From NCBI GenBank assembly GCA_029212745.1, contig JARGOL010000004.1:62001-126000 (forward strand): a stretch of DNA of 64,000 nt. The letters are read 5' to 3'. The stretch is from Alcanivoracaceae bacterium. GTDB lineage: Bacteria > Pseudomonadota > Gammaproteobacteria > Pseudomonadales > Alcanivoracaceae. Position 1 is the stretch's first letter, and each line of letters begins with the position of its first letter. This document shows positions 26,614 to 37,874 of the stretch, piece by piece. Made by a program: the position numbers and the translations under genes. The notes below the pieces were generated by a model that was given only the letters and a program-made list of their open reading frames with translations, had not been told where the DNA came from and did not search any database.

Positions 26614-28721
26614 TGGTCCCGCCCCAGCAACCGGGCGAGCTGGCTGTACAGCTTCACCGGCCGGATCGGCTTGGCGACAAAGTCATCCATGCCGGCATTC
26701 AGGCAGCGCTGGCGATCTTCTTCCGACGCGTTCGCCGTCATGGCGATGACATGGGTGCCGCGCAGGGACGGGTTCATGCGCAGGCGGCGGGTGGCCTCGA
26801 AACCGTCCATTTCCGGCATCTGCACATCCATCAGCACACAGTCATAGCTCTGCTGTTCCAGCATCTGCAGGGCTTCGGCACCGTTGTTGGCCACATCCAC
26901 CTGCACACCCACCAGCTTCAGCACTTCCAGTGCCACCATCTGGTTGACCACGTTGTCTTCGGCCAACAGCACCCGCGCACCGTCCAGGCACTCGCGCCAT
27001 TGCAGGGGCTCCGGCTCCGGCACCCGGTCCTGGTCGGACCCCAGCCGCACCGGCCAGGTAAACGAGAAGCAACTGCCCTCCCCCGGCGTGCTCTCCAGCT
27101 GCATGTCACCACCGGCAATGGCGACCAGACGATGACTGATGGACAGGCCCAGCCCGGTACCACCGAAACGGCGGGTGGTGGAGGTATCGGCCTGGCGAAA
27201 CGGGTCGAACAGGCGCTTCTGCTCGCTTGGTGACATGCCGATACCGGTATCCTGCACTGACACCTGCAGCACACCACCGCCGTCGTCCAGGTCCTTGTAG
27301 GCGAACGAGACGTTGATCTCCCCGGCCTCGGTAAACTTCACCGCATTGCCCACCAGGTTGATCAGCACCTGCCCCAGGCGTAGCGGATCACTCACCATCA
27401 CGTCCGGCAGCTCGCCACGATAGCCCACATGCAAGGTGACGCCTTTCTGTTCGGCCCGGTCGGCAAACTGGCTGCGCACGGACTGGATCACCTGTTCAGG
27501 GTCAAAGGGCGTGTATTCCAGCTCCAGTCGCCCCGCTTCAATGCGGGAGAGATCGAGAATATTGTCGACGATGGCCAGCAGGTGCTGGGCGGCGGAATCA
27601 ATCTTGCTGACGTAATCGAGCTGGCGCTGGTCCAGCGTGGTATTCATCATCAAATGGGCCAGCCCGGTAATGCTGTGCATCGGGGTGCGAATCTCGTGGC
27701 TCATGTTGGAGACGAAATCACTCTTCGCCTGGCTGGCCTCCTCGGCCCGTTCCTTCGCCTCCACCAGCTCGATGGTGCGGTGCTGCACCTGCTGCTCAAG
27801 GCTGGCGTTCAGTGCCAGCAGCTGGCGGCGGTCATGGACGCGCTCGATAGCGATGGAGGCAAGGCTGGCCATGGAGGTAATGGTTTCCAGCTGCTGTTGC
27901 ACCGGTGCGTGCGGGTAGCGGTGATAGACAGCAAATGAACCCAGCACACCACCGTGGGCGTTCTTGATCGGCTCCGACCAGCAGCTGCGCAGACCCGCCT
28001 TGATAGCCAGTTCGCGGTAGTCCACCCACAGTGGATCAGTAGCGATGTCCTCACTGATAACTCGCTCCCCGCGATACATGGCCGTGCCGCAGGAACCGGC
28101 ACAGGGGCCGATGGGCGCACCCTCCACGGCATCGTTGAAGAACGACGGCATGCCAGAGGCCGCACCCAGCGTCACATGCACACCGTCCTCGCCAAGCAGC
28201 AGGATGGTACACAGGGCCTCGGGAAACCACAGGTGGACTCCGTCGGCAATGGATTCGAGCACCGCCTGCAGCGGCGCGTCGGTGGCAATCAGGTACAGGG
28301 TATGGGAGCGCAACGCTTCATGCTGGTCCTGGCGCACGCGCAAGGAGATGTCGTTGACCACAGCCAGGGCGCCCATGTAGTTGCCCTGCTCATCATTCAG
28401 CGGCGACGTGCCCATGGTGACATACAGCTCATTGCCATCGCGGCAACGCAGGCGGAAGTCATGCTGTTCGGCAATACCCTGGCGGCGACGGTCAATATTC
28501 CTGTCAACCTGCTCACGCTCATCCGCAAAGATGAAATCGTCCATGGGCCGGCCAACCATCTGCGCCGGCGTATAGCCAAGCATCTCAGCCATTTTCGGAT
28601 TGACGTAGCTGGTTACCGCCTGGGCATCAATGCACCAGATGCCCTGGTTGGCCAGCTCCACCAGCGTACGAAAGAAGGCTTCCCCGTCCTTGGATTTTTT
28701 TATGATTTCCTGCAGCGTCAT
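26610..28721 (-). CDS. PAS-GAF hybrid histidine kinase with receiver domain
   Basis: The 703-residue protein has no membrane segments and reads in order: PAS domain (about 12-135, [28 protein letters not shown]), GAF domain (about 150-300), a short coiled coil, HisKA with the phospho-histidine in [11 protein letters not shown] (near 341), HATPase ([43 protein letters not shown]) and a C-terminal receiver with the aspartate in [14 protein letters not shown] (near 632). It is a cytoplasmic sensor, probably of a small molecule or redox state. No dedicated response regulator is adjacent, so it may phosphorylate a distant partner or an HPt protein. Confidence 0.94.
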   Translation of the reverse strand: MTLQEIIKKSKDGEAFFRTLVELANQGIWCIDAQAVTSYVNPKMAEMLGYTPAQMVGRPMDDFIFADEREQVDRNIDRRRQGIAEQHDFRLRCRDGNELYVTMGTSPLNDEQGNYMGALAVVNDISLRVRQDQHEALRSHTLYLIATDAPLQAVLESIADGVHLWFPEALCTILLLGEDGVHVTLGAASGMPSFFNDAVEGAPIGPCAGSCGTAMYRGERVISEDIATDPLWVDYRELAIKAGLRSCWSEPIKNAHGGVLGSFAVYHRYPHAPVQQQLETITSMASLASIAIERVHDRRQLLALNASLEQQVQHRTIELVEAKERAEEASQAKSDFVSNMSHEIRTPMHSITGLAHLMMNTTLDQRQLDYVSKIDSAAQHLLAIVDNILDLSRIEAGRLELEYTPFDPEQVIQSVRSQFADRAEQKGVTLHVGYRGELPDVMVSDPLRLGQVLINLVGNAVKFTEAGEINVSFAYKDLDDGGGVLQVSVQDTGIGMSPSEQKRLFDPFRQADTSTTRRFGGTGLGLSISHRLVAIAGGDMQLESTPGEGSCFSFTWPVRLGSDQDRVPEPEPLQWRECLDGARVLLAEDNVVNQMVALEVLKLVGVQVDVANNGAEALQMLEQQSYDCVLMDVQMPEMDGFEATRRLRMNPSLRGTHVIAMTANASEEDRQRCLNAGMDDFVAKPIRPVKLYSQLARLLGRDQ

Positions 28722-28810
28722 GATTGCCTGCCAGTCCCTGGTTACGCCGGACCATGCTACGCCGCCGTTCCCGGCCTGCCAATGACACCGGTCGTTCCAG
28801 CCCGGTCAGG

Positions 28811-29581
28811 CTACCCCGCCGGCTGCTGCCGGTAGAACTGTGCCAGCAGGCGGTAGACGTCCGGCAGGCCCTGCTGCAGCCGCTCCGGGGCCTCGAAGAA
28901 GGTCTCGCTGCAGACAGCGAAAAACTCCGCCGGACTGGTGAGGGCGTAGTCATCCACCGGCAGCAGGTGATGGTGCGCCTCCGCCTGCTGCAGCCGCTGC
29001 CAGGCGGCACTGAATATGGCGTGCCATTCCCCGGGTGCCATGTCCGGATGCAGCGGCGGCGCGCCGTTGGCGCCGTCGCGCAGCATGTCCAGCTTGTGGG
29101 CCAGCTCATGAATGACCACGTTGCTGGCATGACCGGTATGGCCGTGCGCGCCACTGTGGCAAATGCTCTCCCAGGAAAGAATCACCGGGCCGCGCAACCA
29201 GGCTTCACCACTGAGGCCGGGGCCCCGTTCATGGACCACGCCGTCGTCGCTGTACCAGGGCCCGTGCGGGACAAAATCGGATTCGTACAGGATCACGGTC
29301 TGCCAGCTGTCATACCAGTGCAGCCCCAGGTGCAGGACCGGCACGCAGGCCATGGTGGCGAGCCGAAGACACATGGCATCGGTGTAGGCAAAGTCAGCGC
29401 CGGCAGCAATGGATTTGCGCGCCAGGAACCGGAATGCCATGTCACGCAGCTTCGCCCGTTCCTCGCCCTGGAACCGCGCCATCACCGGCCAGTCAGCGAC
29501 AGCGGCTTCCCATTCCACACTGGTGAAACCCATGCGGCGTATCCGGCGGTCTTCGCGCCAGCGGCGGATCAGCGCAAACAT
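28811..29581 (-). CDS. M90-family zinc peptidase, MtfA-like
   Basis: The 256-residue protein matches the MtfA (Mlc titration factor A) peptidase family. The zinc-binding motif is VIHELAHKLDMLRDGANGAPPL, where HELAH is the HExxH site, and LSWESICHSGAHGHTGHASN precedes it. In E. coli MtfA is a cytosolic peptidase that binds the glucose regulator Mlc; no Mlc gene is seen here. I chose the ATG at 29581 (MFALIRRWRED) because a longer reading overlaps the neighbouring glutaredoxin-like gene. It lies 40 bases downstream of that gene on the same strand. Confidence 0.92.
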   Translation of the reverse strand: MFALIRRWREDRRIRRMGFTSVEWEAAVADWPVMARFQGEERAKLRDMAFRFLARKSIAAGADFAYTDAMCLRLATMACVPVLHLGLHWYDSWQTVILYESDFVPHGPWYSDDGVVHERGPGLSGEAWLRGPVILSWESICHSGAHGHTGHASNVVIHELAHKLDMLRDGANGAPPLHPDMAPGEWHAIFSAAWQRLQQAEAHHHLLPVDDYALTSPAEFFAVCSETFFEAPERLQQGLPDVYRLLAQFYRQQPAG

Positions 29582-29621
29582 GCGGGGAGCCCACGTGAGG
29601 CGGACTGGCTGGAGGACATCA

Positions 29622-30062
29622 CTATTTCTTTTCGTACATGCGCTTGAACCCGGCCACACTGAAACCGTTCATACGCTCGCGCCCATACAGGATCACCGGG
29701 ACACCGCGGGCATTGAGACGGTCATAGGCTTTTCTCGCCTTTTCGCTCTTCTCGATGTCGTGCTCGGTGAAGGCAATGTTGTTCTGCTTGAAGTAGCGAC
29801 GCGCCTTCTTGCAGGCACCGCACCAGCTGGTGGAGTACATGATTACGCGACCCTTCCTGGCCTCGGGAAAATCAAACGTCCCTAAACTTTCATAGGTGAC
29901 GTTCTCATAGGTGTTGATCTTCACTTCCACCTTGGTGGCGTTATCGGATTCCCGCGGCGCATCGCCGTAGTGGATCCGGCCGTCATCATCGATCCACTTG
30001 TACACCTCGGCGCCCGCCAGGCCGGCGGCCAGCAACAACAGCAGGGGCAGCAGTTTGAGCAT
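29622..30062 (-). CDS. Exported DUF4124-glutaredoxin fusion protein
   Basis: The 146-residue protein begins with a signal peptide (about 1-18, ending AGA). A DUF4124 segment follows (about 19-60, VYKWIDDDGRIHYGDAP), and a glutaredoxin-like domain covers about 70-146. The redox site is WCGACKKARRYF, and GVPVILYGRERMNGF provides the cis-proline loop. An exported glutaredoxin-like domain suggests a periplasmic thiol-disulfide role, although no partner is visible. DUF4124 alone is common at the N terminus of envelope proteins. Confidence 0.88.
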   Translation of the reverse strand: MLKLLPLLLLLAAGLAGAEVYKWIDDDGRIHYGDAPRESDNATKVEVKINTYENVTYESLGTFDFPEARKGRVIMYSTSWCGACKKARRYFKQNNIAFTEHDIEKSEKARKAYDRLNARGVPVILYGRERMNGFSVAGFKRMYEKK

Positions 30063-30170
30063 GTGTGTTCTCCGTGGTGCAGGCTCTGGCGGCCGTCACC
30101 CCCTAGCCTACCCCAGCCAGCGCCGGCTGGCAGCCTCACATCCGGAAAGGATGGGGCAAGGCAAGGCCCG

Positions 30171-30668
30171 TTACCGGTACACAGTGCCCGTGGCTTCAAT
30201 GTCTGCGCCATCCGCCTGGTCACGGGTCAGGTGCAGGAACAGGGCAAGCGCTGCCAGCAGAAAGGCCGTGGCGCAGATGATCGCCACCGGGTAGTACAGG
30301 TTGCCCGCCAGCTCCAGCTGGCTGTACTTGATCACCATGATCAGCCCTTCCAGTGACAGGGCCACACACACCGTACCGATGAATCCGGGAATGGTGCGCC
30401 GCAGGGTGGCAACCACATTGTCACCGTGGGAGGCATCCCCCGAGTACTCCTTGTTGATCACGAAGGCCAGCTCGAAAACAGCCAGGGCGATGATGCCGGT
30501 ATTGATACTGCTGAGAAAAATCTGCATGACGTTGTCATGATTGAACAAACCGTTGACCACGGTGTTGAGCAGCGAAAAGACAATCGCCAGGGCCAGCCCC
30601 AGGAAAATGCACGCGAACAGTTTCGCGAACAGGGTCCTGACCATCATCGTCGTGTCACCCGAAAACAT
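30171..30668 (-). CDS. Four-helix membrane protein
   Basis: The 165-residue protein has four clear hydrophobic helices, roughly at 14-36, 48-68, 87-110 and 115-150 (for example FACIFLGLALAIVFSLLNTVV and YYPVAIICATAFLLAALALFL). I do not recognise a named family. The start at 30668 (MFSGDTTMMV) has GAGGG at good spacing; ATGs at 30647 and 30644 are possible. It lies between the glutaredoxin fusion gene and another membrane protein gene on the same strand. Confidence 0.78.
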   Translation of the reverse strand: MFSGDTTMMVRTLFAKLFACIFLGLALAIVFSLLNTVVNGLFNHDNVMQIFLSSINTGIIALAVFELAFVINKEYSGDASHGDNVVATLRRTIPGFIGTVCVALSLEGLIMVIKYSQLELAGNLYYPVAIICATAFLLAALALFLHLTRDQADGADIEATGTVYR

Positions 30669-30780
30669 GCCTTGCCCTCTTGTTGCTGCGACAAACTTAC
30701 GGCGGGCGTTTGCATGCCAGCCGTGTGCCTGTGACAGGCCCCTGGGCGATACGATCCCGGCGGGCCCGGGCAAAAATATT

Positions 30781-31257
30781 TCAGGGTGTTTCAGGCTGGC
30801 TGCCGAGCACTGCGGCGATGTGCCGCCGCTGAATGAAATGGCCGGCATACAGGACCAGCGGGTTCTTGAGAGTCACGGCCAGGTCATACCAGAGGTACTC
30901 GCATTTCATCTCCAGCACATGGCCCAGCCCGATGATGCGCAGGGTATTCAGGGTGAATCCCAGCGCGACCAGCCCCACCACAGCCCAGCCGGCACGGTCA
31001 TAGAGGCCGCTGATGTAATAGCCGCCCAGCCCCAGGCAGCCGCTGGACAACAGCAGGTCGAGAACCAGTTCCGGAGTCATGGAAGCGCTCATGGGGAGTA
31101 CATCAAACAAGACCAGGAAATTGAACGCTTCTGCGGACAGGAAGGACACGAATACCCAGCACAGCAGCACGCACATCAGCAGGCGCGCGAGACGGCCCTG
31201 TGCAGAACCGTCGGCAGAGACCGCCAGACGGGCCCGTGGCGACTGGTAGGGCTTCAC
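30781..31257 (-). CDS. Membrane protein of unknown function
   Basis: The 158-residue protein has about three or four hydrophobic segments (LLMCVLLCWVFVSFLSAEAFNFLVLF, VLDLLLSSGCLGLGGYYISG, AGWAVVGLVALGFTLNTLRIIGLG). The C terminus is short and charged. The start is a GTG at 31257 with a weak ribosome site, so the exact N terminus is uncertain. It follows the small lipoprotein gene by six bases and is probably cotranscribed with it. I do not recognise a family. Confidence 0.7.
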   Translation of the reverse strand: MKPYQSPRARLAVSADGSAQGRLARLLMCVLLCWVFVSFLSAEAFNFLVLFDVLPMSASMTPELVLDLLLSSGCLGLGGYYISGLYDRAGWAVVGLVALGFTLNTLRIIGLGHVLEMKCEYLWYDLAVTLKNPLVLYAGHFIQRRHIAAVLGSQPETP

Positions 31258-31263
31258 GGCAAT

Positions 31264-31620
31264 CTACAGCCAGTCAGGGCCAGGCTCGGGTGCTCGGGTC
31301 AGGCGCACGCCGTCCACCACCATCTGCCAGCCATCCCCCACGGCATGCGGGGGTTCACTGACCTCGAAGATGGTGGCCATGGGACCGACGCCCACTTCGA
31401 AACTGTCGCCGTGAAAGGCCTTCAGCGGGCCATTGATGGAGGTGGTCACGCCTTCCTTGAGGCGCTTGTAGGAGACGCTGCCATCGCGGGTGATCAGCAG
31501 TGCCATGCCCTCCGACGTCCAGTAACCGGCATAATCCAGTCGATCATCAGGCAGCGGCTCTGCGCAGGCCACCAACAGCAGGCAGGCCATCACCAGGCCT
31601 GCGAGGCGCGAAATCATCAT
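31264..31620 (-). CDS. Small lipoprotein of unknown function
   Basis: The 118-residue protein has a signal sequence ending in the lipobox LLVAC (cysteine near 19). The mature part looks like a small beta-sheet domain (DYAGYWTSEGMALLITRDGSVSYKRLKEG). AAGGGAG precedes the ATG at 31620. No known family is apparent to me; the opening YAGYWTS recalls small lipocalin-like lipoproteins, but that is a weak impression. Confidence 0.78.
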   Translation of the reverse strand: MMISRLAGLVMACLLLVACAEPLPDDRLDYAGYWTSEGMALLITRDGSVSYKRLKEGVTTSINGPLKAFHGDSFEVGVGPMATIFEVSEPPHAVGDGWQMVVDGVRLTRAPEPGPDWL

Positions 31621-31693
31621 CCAGTCACTCCCTTGAAAACCCCATGCCCGTCATTTCTGAAAGGCCATCGTTGGACAAGGGAGCCATTCTGCC

Positions 31694-32077
31694 TCAACAG
31701 GCGTTATCGATCATCTGTGCAGTCTTTTCCTGCACCTCTTCGGCCACCGCCAGCAAGGATGTGTCATCTGACATGGACGACAGCATCTGCACCGGCTCGA
31801 CCATGCCGATATAGGTCTGGCCCTTCTCGGTATAGACAGAGATACGGCATGGCAGGGCCATGTTCAGGCGCATGTCCACCGACAGCACTTTTGCTGCCTG
31901 CTGCGGGTTGCAGACTTCGAAGACCTTGCAGTCCTCGGCGAAATCCACGCCCTTGCTGCGCATGGTCGCGCCCAGGTCATGGATATGCAGCACCCCGAAA
32001 CCCAGCGCCGTCACTTCCTTCTCCAGATCGGTTGCCGCCTGGTCAAACGCCTTGTCTGTCTTGGCAATGTAGTACAT
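31694..32077 (-). CDS. DUF302 domain-containing protein
   Basis: The 127-residue protein has the DUF302 core: an N-terminal AAKDLEKEVTALGFGVLHIHDLGATM-like region (FDQAATDLEKEVTALGFGV here), then CKVFEVCNPQQAAKVLSVDMRLNMALPCRISVYTEKGQTYIGMV, including the conserved CNP and LPCRISVY motifs. Several DUF302 genes are known in sulfur or redox gene clusters; a function is not established. The start has CAGGGAG at the usual spacing. An inverted repeat of CsoR/CstR-operator style overlaps its likely promoter. Confidence 0.93.
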   Translation of the reverse strand: MYYIAKTDKAFDQAATDLEKEVTALGFGVLHIHDLGATMRSKGVDFAEDCKVFEVCNPQQAAKVLSVDMRLNMALPCRISVYTEKGQTYIGMVEPVQMLSSMSDDTSLLAVAEEVQEKTAQMIDNAC

Positions 32078-32102
32078 GGATGCTCCCTGGTCGGGTAAAT
32101 TT

Positions 32103-32118
32103 ATACCCTACAGGGTAT
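32103..32118. promoter_or_regulatory. ATACCC-N4-GGGTAT inverted repeat upstream of the DUF302 gene
   Basis: A perfect six-base inverted repeat with a four-base centre lies 26-41 bases upstream of the DUF302 start. On the minus strand its right arm runs into TATAAAT, a plausible -10 box, so a bound repressor would block the promoter. The form resembles the ATACC-GGTAT operators of the CsoR/CstR repressor family as I know them. No such regulator gene is in the window. Confidence 0.5.
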
Positions 32119-32164
32119 GCACCCATGCCCCGTCTTTCAAGACAGCCGGCCGCGCCGGTCCCGC

Positions 32165-32818
32165 TCAGGCGTTGGCAGCCTGCCCGGCCTTATTCGAGTG
32201 CGGCACCAGCATGCCTTCACGGCAGATGAAATCGACAATCTGCCCCAGGCCCGATACCTCGGTGCGCAGATTGGTGAACACATAGGGCTTCTCACCGCGC
32301 ATGCGGCGCGTGTCACTGTCCATGATTTCCAGCGAGGCTCCCACCAGTGGCGCCAGGTCAATCTTGTTGATCACCAGCAGGTCTGACTTGGTGATGCCGG
32401 GCCCGCCCTTGCGCGGAATTTTCTCGCCCGAGGCCACGTCGATCACGTAGATGGTGAGGTCGGCCAGCTCCGGACTGAACGTGGCACTGAGGTTATCGCC
32501 GCCACTCTCGATAAACACCACATCCAGGTTACCAAACGTCTCCGCCAGCTGTTCCACAGCGGCAAGGTTCATGGAGGCATCCTCGCGAATAGCCGTATGC
32601 GGGCAGCCACCGGTTTCCACACCGACAATACGCTCCGGCTCCAATGCCTGGGCCTCGGTGAGGATGCGCTGGTCCTCCCGGGTGTAGATATCATTGGTCA
32701 CCACGGCGATGTGGTAGTCATCCCGCATGGCCTTGCACAGCTGCTCCAGCAATGCGGTCTTGCCCGACCCCACCGGGCCACCAACGCCGACGCGCAGGGG
32801 TGATTTGTAATCCGCCAT
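32165..32818 (-). CDS. ureG: Urease accessory GTPase UreG
   Basis: The 217-residue SIMIBI-class GTPase supplies GTP hydrolysis for nickel insertion into urease. The P-loop is [17 protein letters not shown] (near 10-26), followed by [13 protein letters not shown], the metal-binding CPH in [30 protein letters not shown] and [13 protein letters not shown] chose the ATG at 32818 because GGGAG lies at ideal spacing and the family start is [15 protein letters not shown]. It is the last gene of the urease operon, 14 bases after ureF. Confidence 0.97.
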   Translation of the reverse strand: MADYKSPLRVGVGGPVGSGKTALLEQLCKAMRDDYHIAVVTNDIYTREDQRILTEAQALEPERIVGVETGGCPHTAIREDASMNLAAVEQLAETFGNLDVVFIESGGDNLSATFSPELADLTIYVIDVASGEKIPRKGGPGITKSDLLVINKIDLAPLVGASLEIMDSDTRRMRGEKPYVFTNLRTEVSGLGQIVDFICREGMLVPHSNKAGQAANA

Positions 32819-32832
32819 TTCCGTTCTCCCGT

Positions 32833-33513
32833 TCAGGATCGAAACAATCGACAATACTGGGTTTCATGCAGGCTGCTGGCGATGGCTGCCGCCGGGGTAA
32901 ACGCCCCGATATGCTCATCGGCGCAGGCCTGTGCGTCAGCAACCACCTGGTCCAGTGACGCACTCAATTGATAGAGCACCTGCTGGCCATCACTCTGGCC
33001 CAGCGGCACCAGCTTCACGGCCACCGTGACCATGTTCTCCAGCCACGACCAGGCCTGGCCGCGCAGCATGTCTTCTGCCGGAATCGACCAGTGATGACAG
33101 GCCAGCGCCAGCGGTGCCAGCTGGGTCTGGGCCAACGCCGGCTGCCAACAGGCCAGGTTCATGGCCTTGCTGTCCGGCAGCTTTTCCAGCACCGCCGTCA
33201 TGGCACGGGCACGCTGGCTTTCTTCCAGGCGCAACTCCCGGGTTTCCCGGTTCGCCAGCAGCAGGTCCGCCCAGTGCTGGAAGCACTCGCGGTCATCGCT
33301 GTCCACCGCAACACGCAGGCGCGCCAGCACCGGCAGCTCCAGCACCGCCAGGCTGTCGTGCAGGCAGCTGTGCAACCAGGCTTCCAGCGAGTCGGCGCTG
33401 GTGATCCAGCCGCACTCCACCGCCCACTCCATGCCCTGGGAGTAGGTGAACGCACCAATCGGCAGGCCGGGACTGATCAGCTGCTGAAGACGGTAGAATG
33501 AAAGGCCCGACAT
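32833..33513 (-). CDS. ureF: Urease accessory protein UreF
   Basis: The 226-residue helical protein belongs to UreF, which binds UreD (UreH) and UreG in the nickel-loading complex of urease. The family opening [29 protein letters not shown] is clear at residues 8-40. The C-terminal [15 protein letters not shown]-like end reads [14 protein letters not shown] here, which also matches the family. It sits between ureJ and ureG on the same strand. Confidence 0.96.
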   Translation of the reverse strand: MSGLSFYRLQQLISPGLPIGAFTYSQGMEWAVECGWITSADSLEAWLHSCLHDSLAVLELPVLARLRVAVDSDDRECFQHWADLLLANRETRELRLEESQRARAMTAVLEKLPDSKAMNLACWQPALAQTQLAPLALACHHWSIPAEDMLRGQAWSWLENMVTVAVKLVPLGQSDGQQVLYQLSASLDQVVADAQACADEHIGAFTPAAAIASSLHETQYCRLFRS

Positions 33514-33525
33514 CCAGTAACCACC

Positions 33526-34122
33526 CTAGCCTGCGGCCAGCATGAGCAACGTGGCTGCCGTTCCAGCCACCACCGCGCGCAAGGCGGGCGCCAGTGGCTG
33601 CAGGCCTTTCCCCAGCAGCATGCCTGCCAGCATCAGCAACACGGACGCCGCCATGAATCCAGCACCAAATCCGGCCACCGAACCAATCATCTCTGCACCG
33701 TGTGCCCAGCCATGCGCGGCAAGCACGGCGGCCAAAACGGCGGCCATCCGGCCTCGCAGACTGCCCGGAAAGGCAAGGGCTGCCGCAAACACGACGGCTG
33801 AGGCCGTAATCAGCCATTCCATTGCGCCGGACATCCCCAGGCTCATGCCCGCCACAAAGCCAACCAGCAGGCTGGCGCCTGCGGCGATGAAGCCAAGGCC
33901 CTGTGCTTTCCGGCTGGTGCCAACCAGCAAGGCACCAAACAACATCAGGGCAACCAGGTGATCGAGACCGGTAACGGGGTGCATGAGGCCCGCCATGATG
34001 CCCCCATGCGAATGCGCCAGCTCACCGGTGTGGGCCATGGCCATCGTCGGCATGACGGCAACCAGGACTGATGCTGTGATTGCTGCCCGAAAGCCGGGCA
34101 TGTTGTTGCGGATACTATCCAT
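33526..34122 (-). CDS. ureJ: Urease-cluster HupE/UreJ-family membrane protein, putative nickel transporter
   Basis: The 198-residue protein has an N-terminal leader (about 1-30), then the histidine-rich HTGELAHSHGGIMAGLMHPVTGLDHLVALMLFGALLVG region and about six membrane helices. HPxxGxDH and the later AHGWAHGAEM motif are the hallmarks of HupE/UreJ, thought to bring nickel into the cell for hydrogenase or urease. Its place between ureE and ureF supports a nickel supply role for urease. It is shorter than the other HupE-like protein in the window, which has a large extra periplasmic domain. Confidence 0.92.
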   Translation of the reverse strand: MDSIRNNMPGFRAAITASVLVAVMPTMAMAHTGELAHSHGGIMAGLMHPVTGLDHLVALMLFGALLVGTSRKAQGLGFIAAGASLLVGFVAGMSLGMSGAMEWLITASAVVFAAALAFPGSLRGRMAAVLAAVLAAHGWAHGAEMIGSVAGFGAGFMAASVLLMLAGMLLGKGLQPLAPALRAVVAGTAATLLMLAAG

Positions 34123-34172
34123 GCTGTTCTCCTTTCTCGCCTTTCTCGTCGTTGTTGCTTGCCAGGTTGCGG

Positions 34173-34634
34173 TCAGTGGGCGTGGCCATGTGAATGCCCC
34201 CCTGACTGCAGATAGGCGCCGGCCTCCGGTTCGAAGGGCGCCATCTCTTCGTTCACTTCGATGCCCATCTGGCGCAGCATGTCGTCCAGCACATGGTCAT
34301 GCTGGTAGCGCACAAAATCCGTGGTGATCTGCAATGGCACATGACGGTTACCCAGGTGGTAGGCCGCCTTCGCCAGCATCAGCGGATCGCTGCAGCGCGC
34401 CGTGGAGACCTTCTCGCGGGCGGCGACGATACGCACCCGCTTGCCATCGCGGCTCGCGACGATGTCGCCATCGCGCAGCAGGGTGCCACGCACAAGGAAC
34501 AGACCAGCGTTCTCGCCATTGGTGAGCACCACACGCTGGCGGCTGCGCACGCGCAAATCCATGGGCAGTTCCACGCTCGGCAGCAGCTCACTGCCCGGCA
34601 GGTTATTGCCCACTACATGTACCAGCTGGATCAT
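34173..34634 (-). CDS. ureE: Urease accessory nickel chaperone UreE
   Basis: The 153-residue UreE delivers nickel to the UreD-UreF-UreG assembly complex. The N-terminal peptide-binding half has LRVRSRQRVVLTNGENAGLFLVRGTLLRDGD. The metal-binding half has LMLAKAAYHLGNRHVPLQI with the conserved HLGNRH motif. The C terminus, SGGHSHGHAH, has four histidines that can bind nickel. AGGAGG is found just upstream of the ATG at 34634. A longer reading would overlap ureC and is rejected. Confidence 0.96.
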   Translation of the reverse strand: MIQLVHVVGNNLPGSELLPSVELPMDLRVRSRQRVVLTNGENAGLFLVRGTLLRDGDIVASRDGKRVRIVAAREKVSTARCSDPLMLAKAAYHLGNRHVPLQITTDFVRYQHDHVLDDMLRQMGIEVNEEMAPFEPEAGAYLQSGGHSHGHAH

Positions 34635-34656
34635 CTCCGGCCTCCTAAAACTGCCA

Positions 34657-36360
<1,704 letters not shown>

Positions 36361-36363
36361 GGT

Positions 36364-36684
36364 TCAGTCCCCCTGCCCGTCAAGCGGGCCCATGATGTCT
36401 CCACGGAAGCCATACACGTGGCGCATGCCGGCATAGGCCACCAGCTCCACCGTGCGTGTCTGCCCCGGCTCGATGCGCACCGCCGTGCCGGCAGGCACGT
36501 TGAGACGAAAACCGCGGGTCTTTTCGCGGTCGAACGTCAAGGCAGGATTGGCTTCGAAAAAGTGATAGTGGGAGCCCACCTGGATTGGCCGGTCACCGGT
36601 GTTGGCCACCTCCACCGTGCACGTCTCACGGCCGACATTGATCTCGATGTCACCGTCCATGGGCAGTATTTCACCTGGCGTCAT
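36364..36684 (-). CDS. ureB: Urease subunit beta
   Basis: The 106-residue beta subunit has the family core [39 protein letters not shown] and the end [23 protein letters not shown]. It packs against UreA and UreC in the (alpha-beta-gamma)3 enzyme. I set the start at the ATG at 36684 ([12 protein letters not shown]), the normal family start; a longer reading would overlap ureA. The gap to ureA is 10 bases. Confidence 0.97.
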   Translation of the reverse strand: MTPGEILPMDGDIEINVGRETCTVEVANTGDRPIQVGSHYHFFEANPALTFDREKTRGFRLNVPAGTAVRIEPGQTRTVELVAYAGMRHVYGFRGDIMGPLDGQGD

Positions 36685-36694
36685 GTGGTCCCCC

Positions 36695-36997
36695 TTACAC
36701 GATCGGTTCATGAACGGTGACCAGCTTGGTCCCGTCCGGGAATGTGGCTTCCACCTGGATTTCGTGAACCATCTCGGGCACGCCATCCATGACCTGGTCG
36801 CGGGTCAGCAAACCGCGGCCTTCATTCATCAGTTCAGCCACCGTCCGGCCATCGCGGGCGCCCTCCATGATGGCGGCACTGATGTAGGCCTTGGCTTCCG
36901 GGTAGTTGAGCTTCAGTCCCCTGGCCAGGCGGCGCTCGGACAACAGTGCGGCGGTAAATACCAGCAACTTGTCCTTTTCCCGTGGGCTCAGTTCCAT
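36695..36997 (-). CDS. ureA: Urease subunit gamma
   Basis: The 100-residue gamma subunit has the full family sequence from [19 protein letters not shown] through [41 protein letters not shown] and the end [11 protein letters not shown]. The ATG at 36997 is the standard family start, preceded by CAGGAGAAACC. It lies 22 bases after ureD in the urease operon. Confidence 0.98.
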   Translation of the reverse strand: MELSPREKDKLLVFTAALLSERRLARGLKLNYPEAKAYISAAIMEGARDGRTVAELMNEGRGLLTRDQVMDGVPEMVHEIQVEATFPDGTKLVTVHEPIV

Positions 36998-37019
36998 GTT
37001 GGTTTCTCCTGTTGACGAT

Positions 37020-37874
37020 TCAGGTGGCCCAGATGCGCGGCGCGTGTGCCGGGCGATCAAGCACATGCGGGCGCACCAGCGCCCAGACGCTGGCCATCAG
37101 GGCGCGCACGCGTTCGGCGTTGTGCCCCAGCACACGTACTACCAGCAGACCTTCCAACAGCGTGGTGCCAACCAGCTCCGTGGCACTGCCCGGCACCTGC
37201 TCCTGCACGGCATCCACCAGCGCCGGCTCCACTTTCCAGGCCAGCATCAAACCCTGCACCGGATGATTGCGAAGCCCGGCAGCGGCCGACAGATGCCTCG
37301 CCTCAGTAATGCGCTGGGTTTCCATCAGCAACGGCCGGCCATCCACAAACAGCCGCAGGCGTGACTGCAACTGCCCATCACTGAACAGCTCGTTGATCAC
37401 CGGCCGGCCGAGGCAATTGATCTCCCACGCCACCAGCTGTGCATCCGTATGCAGATGGATATCGGTGCCGATATCCACACGCGCGCCGGGAAAGAAGATG
37501 TTTTCCTGTGGCAGCCACTCCAGGCTGGCACCTGCCTCCACCGTAAGCTGCTGGCGCACCAGGGCGGTGGTGCCGGCGCTGCGGTAGAACTTGGTGGCCC
37601 CCGGCGTGGTCACCAGCGCCCGTGCATCCGGGGCGCAACGGGCCTGCTGGTGCAGGCCGTCGCCCCCCACTACCCCCCCGGGCGGATGCAGGACATACAC
37701 GTGACAGATATCCCCTTCCGGATAGAACGGCCGCTGTATACGCAGCGGGCCAACATGGTTAACGGCTGCCGCCACCGTGCGGGCCTGTGCCGGGCGGTGC
37801 ACAAAACCCAGCGACAGCCGCGCCTGCCACCCGGTGGGCTGTGCTGCCAGCGGAGTGCCCAGCGCCACCGTCAT
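37020..37874 (-). CDS. ureD: Urease accessory protein UreD (UreH)
   Basis: The 284-residue accessory protein forms the base of the nickel-loading complex with UreF and UreG. Recognisable family parts are [43 protein letters not shown] and [20 protein letters not shown]. It opens the urease part of the operon: its ATG overlaps the urtE stop by four bases (ATGA), so urea import and urease maturation genes are translationally coupled. Confidence 0.96.
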   Translation of the reverse strand: MTVALGTPLAAQPTGWQARLSLGFVHRPAQARTVAAAVNHVGPLRIQRPFYPEGDICHVYVLHPPGGVVGGDGLHQQARCAPDARALVTTPGATKFYRSAGTTALVRQQLTVEAGASLEWLPQENIFFPGARVDIGTDIHLHTDAQLVAWEINCLGRPVINELFSDGQLQSRLRLFVDGRPLLMETQRITEARHLSAAAGLRNHPVQGLMLAWKVEPALVDAVQEQVPGSATELVGTTLLEGLLVVRVLGHNAERVRALMASVWALVRPHVLDRPAHAPRIWAT

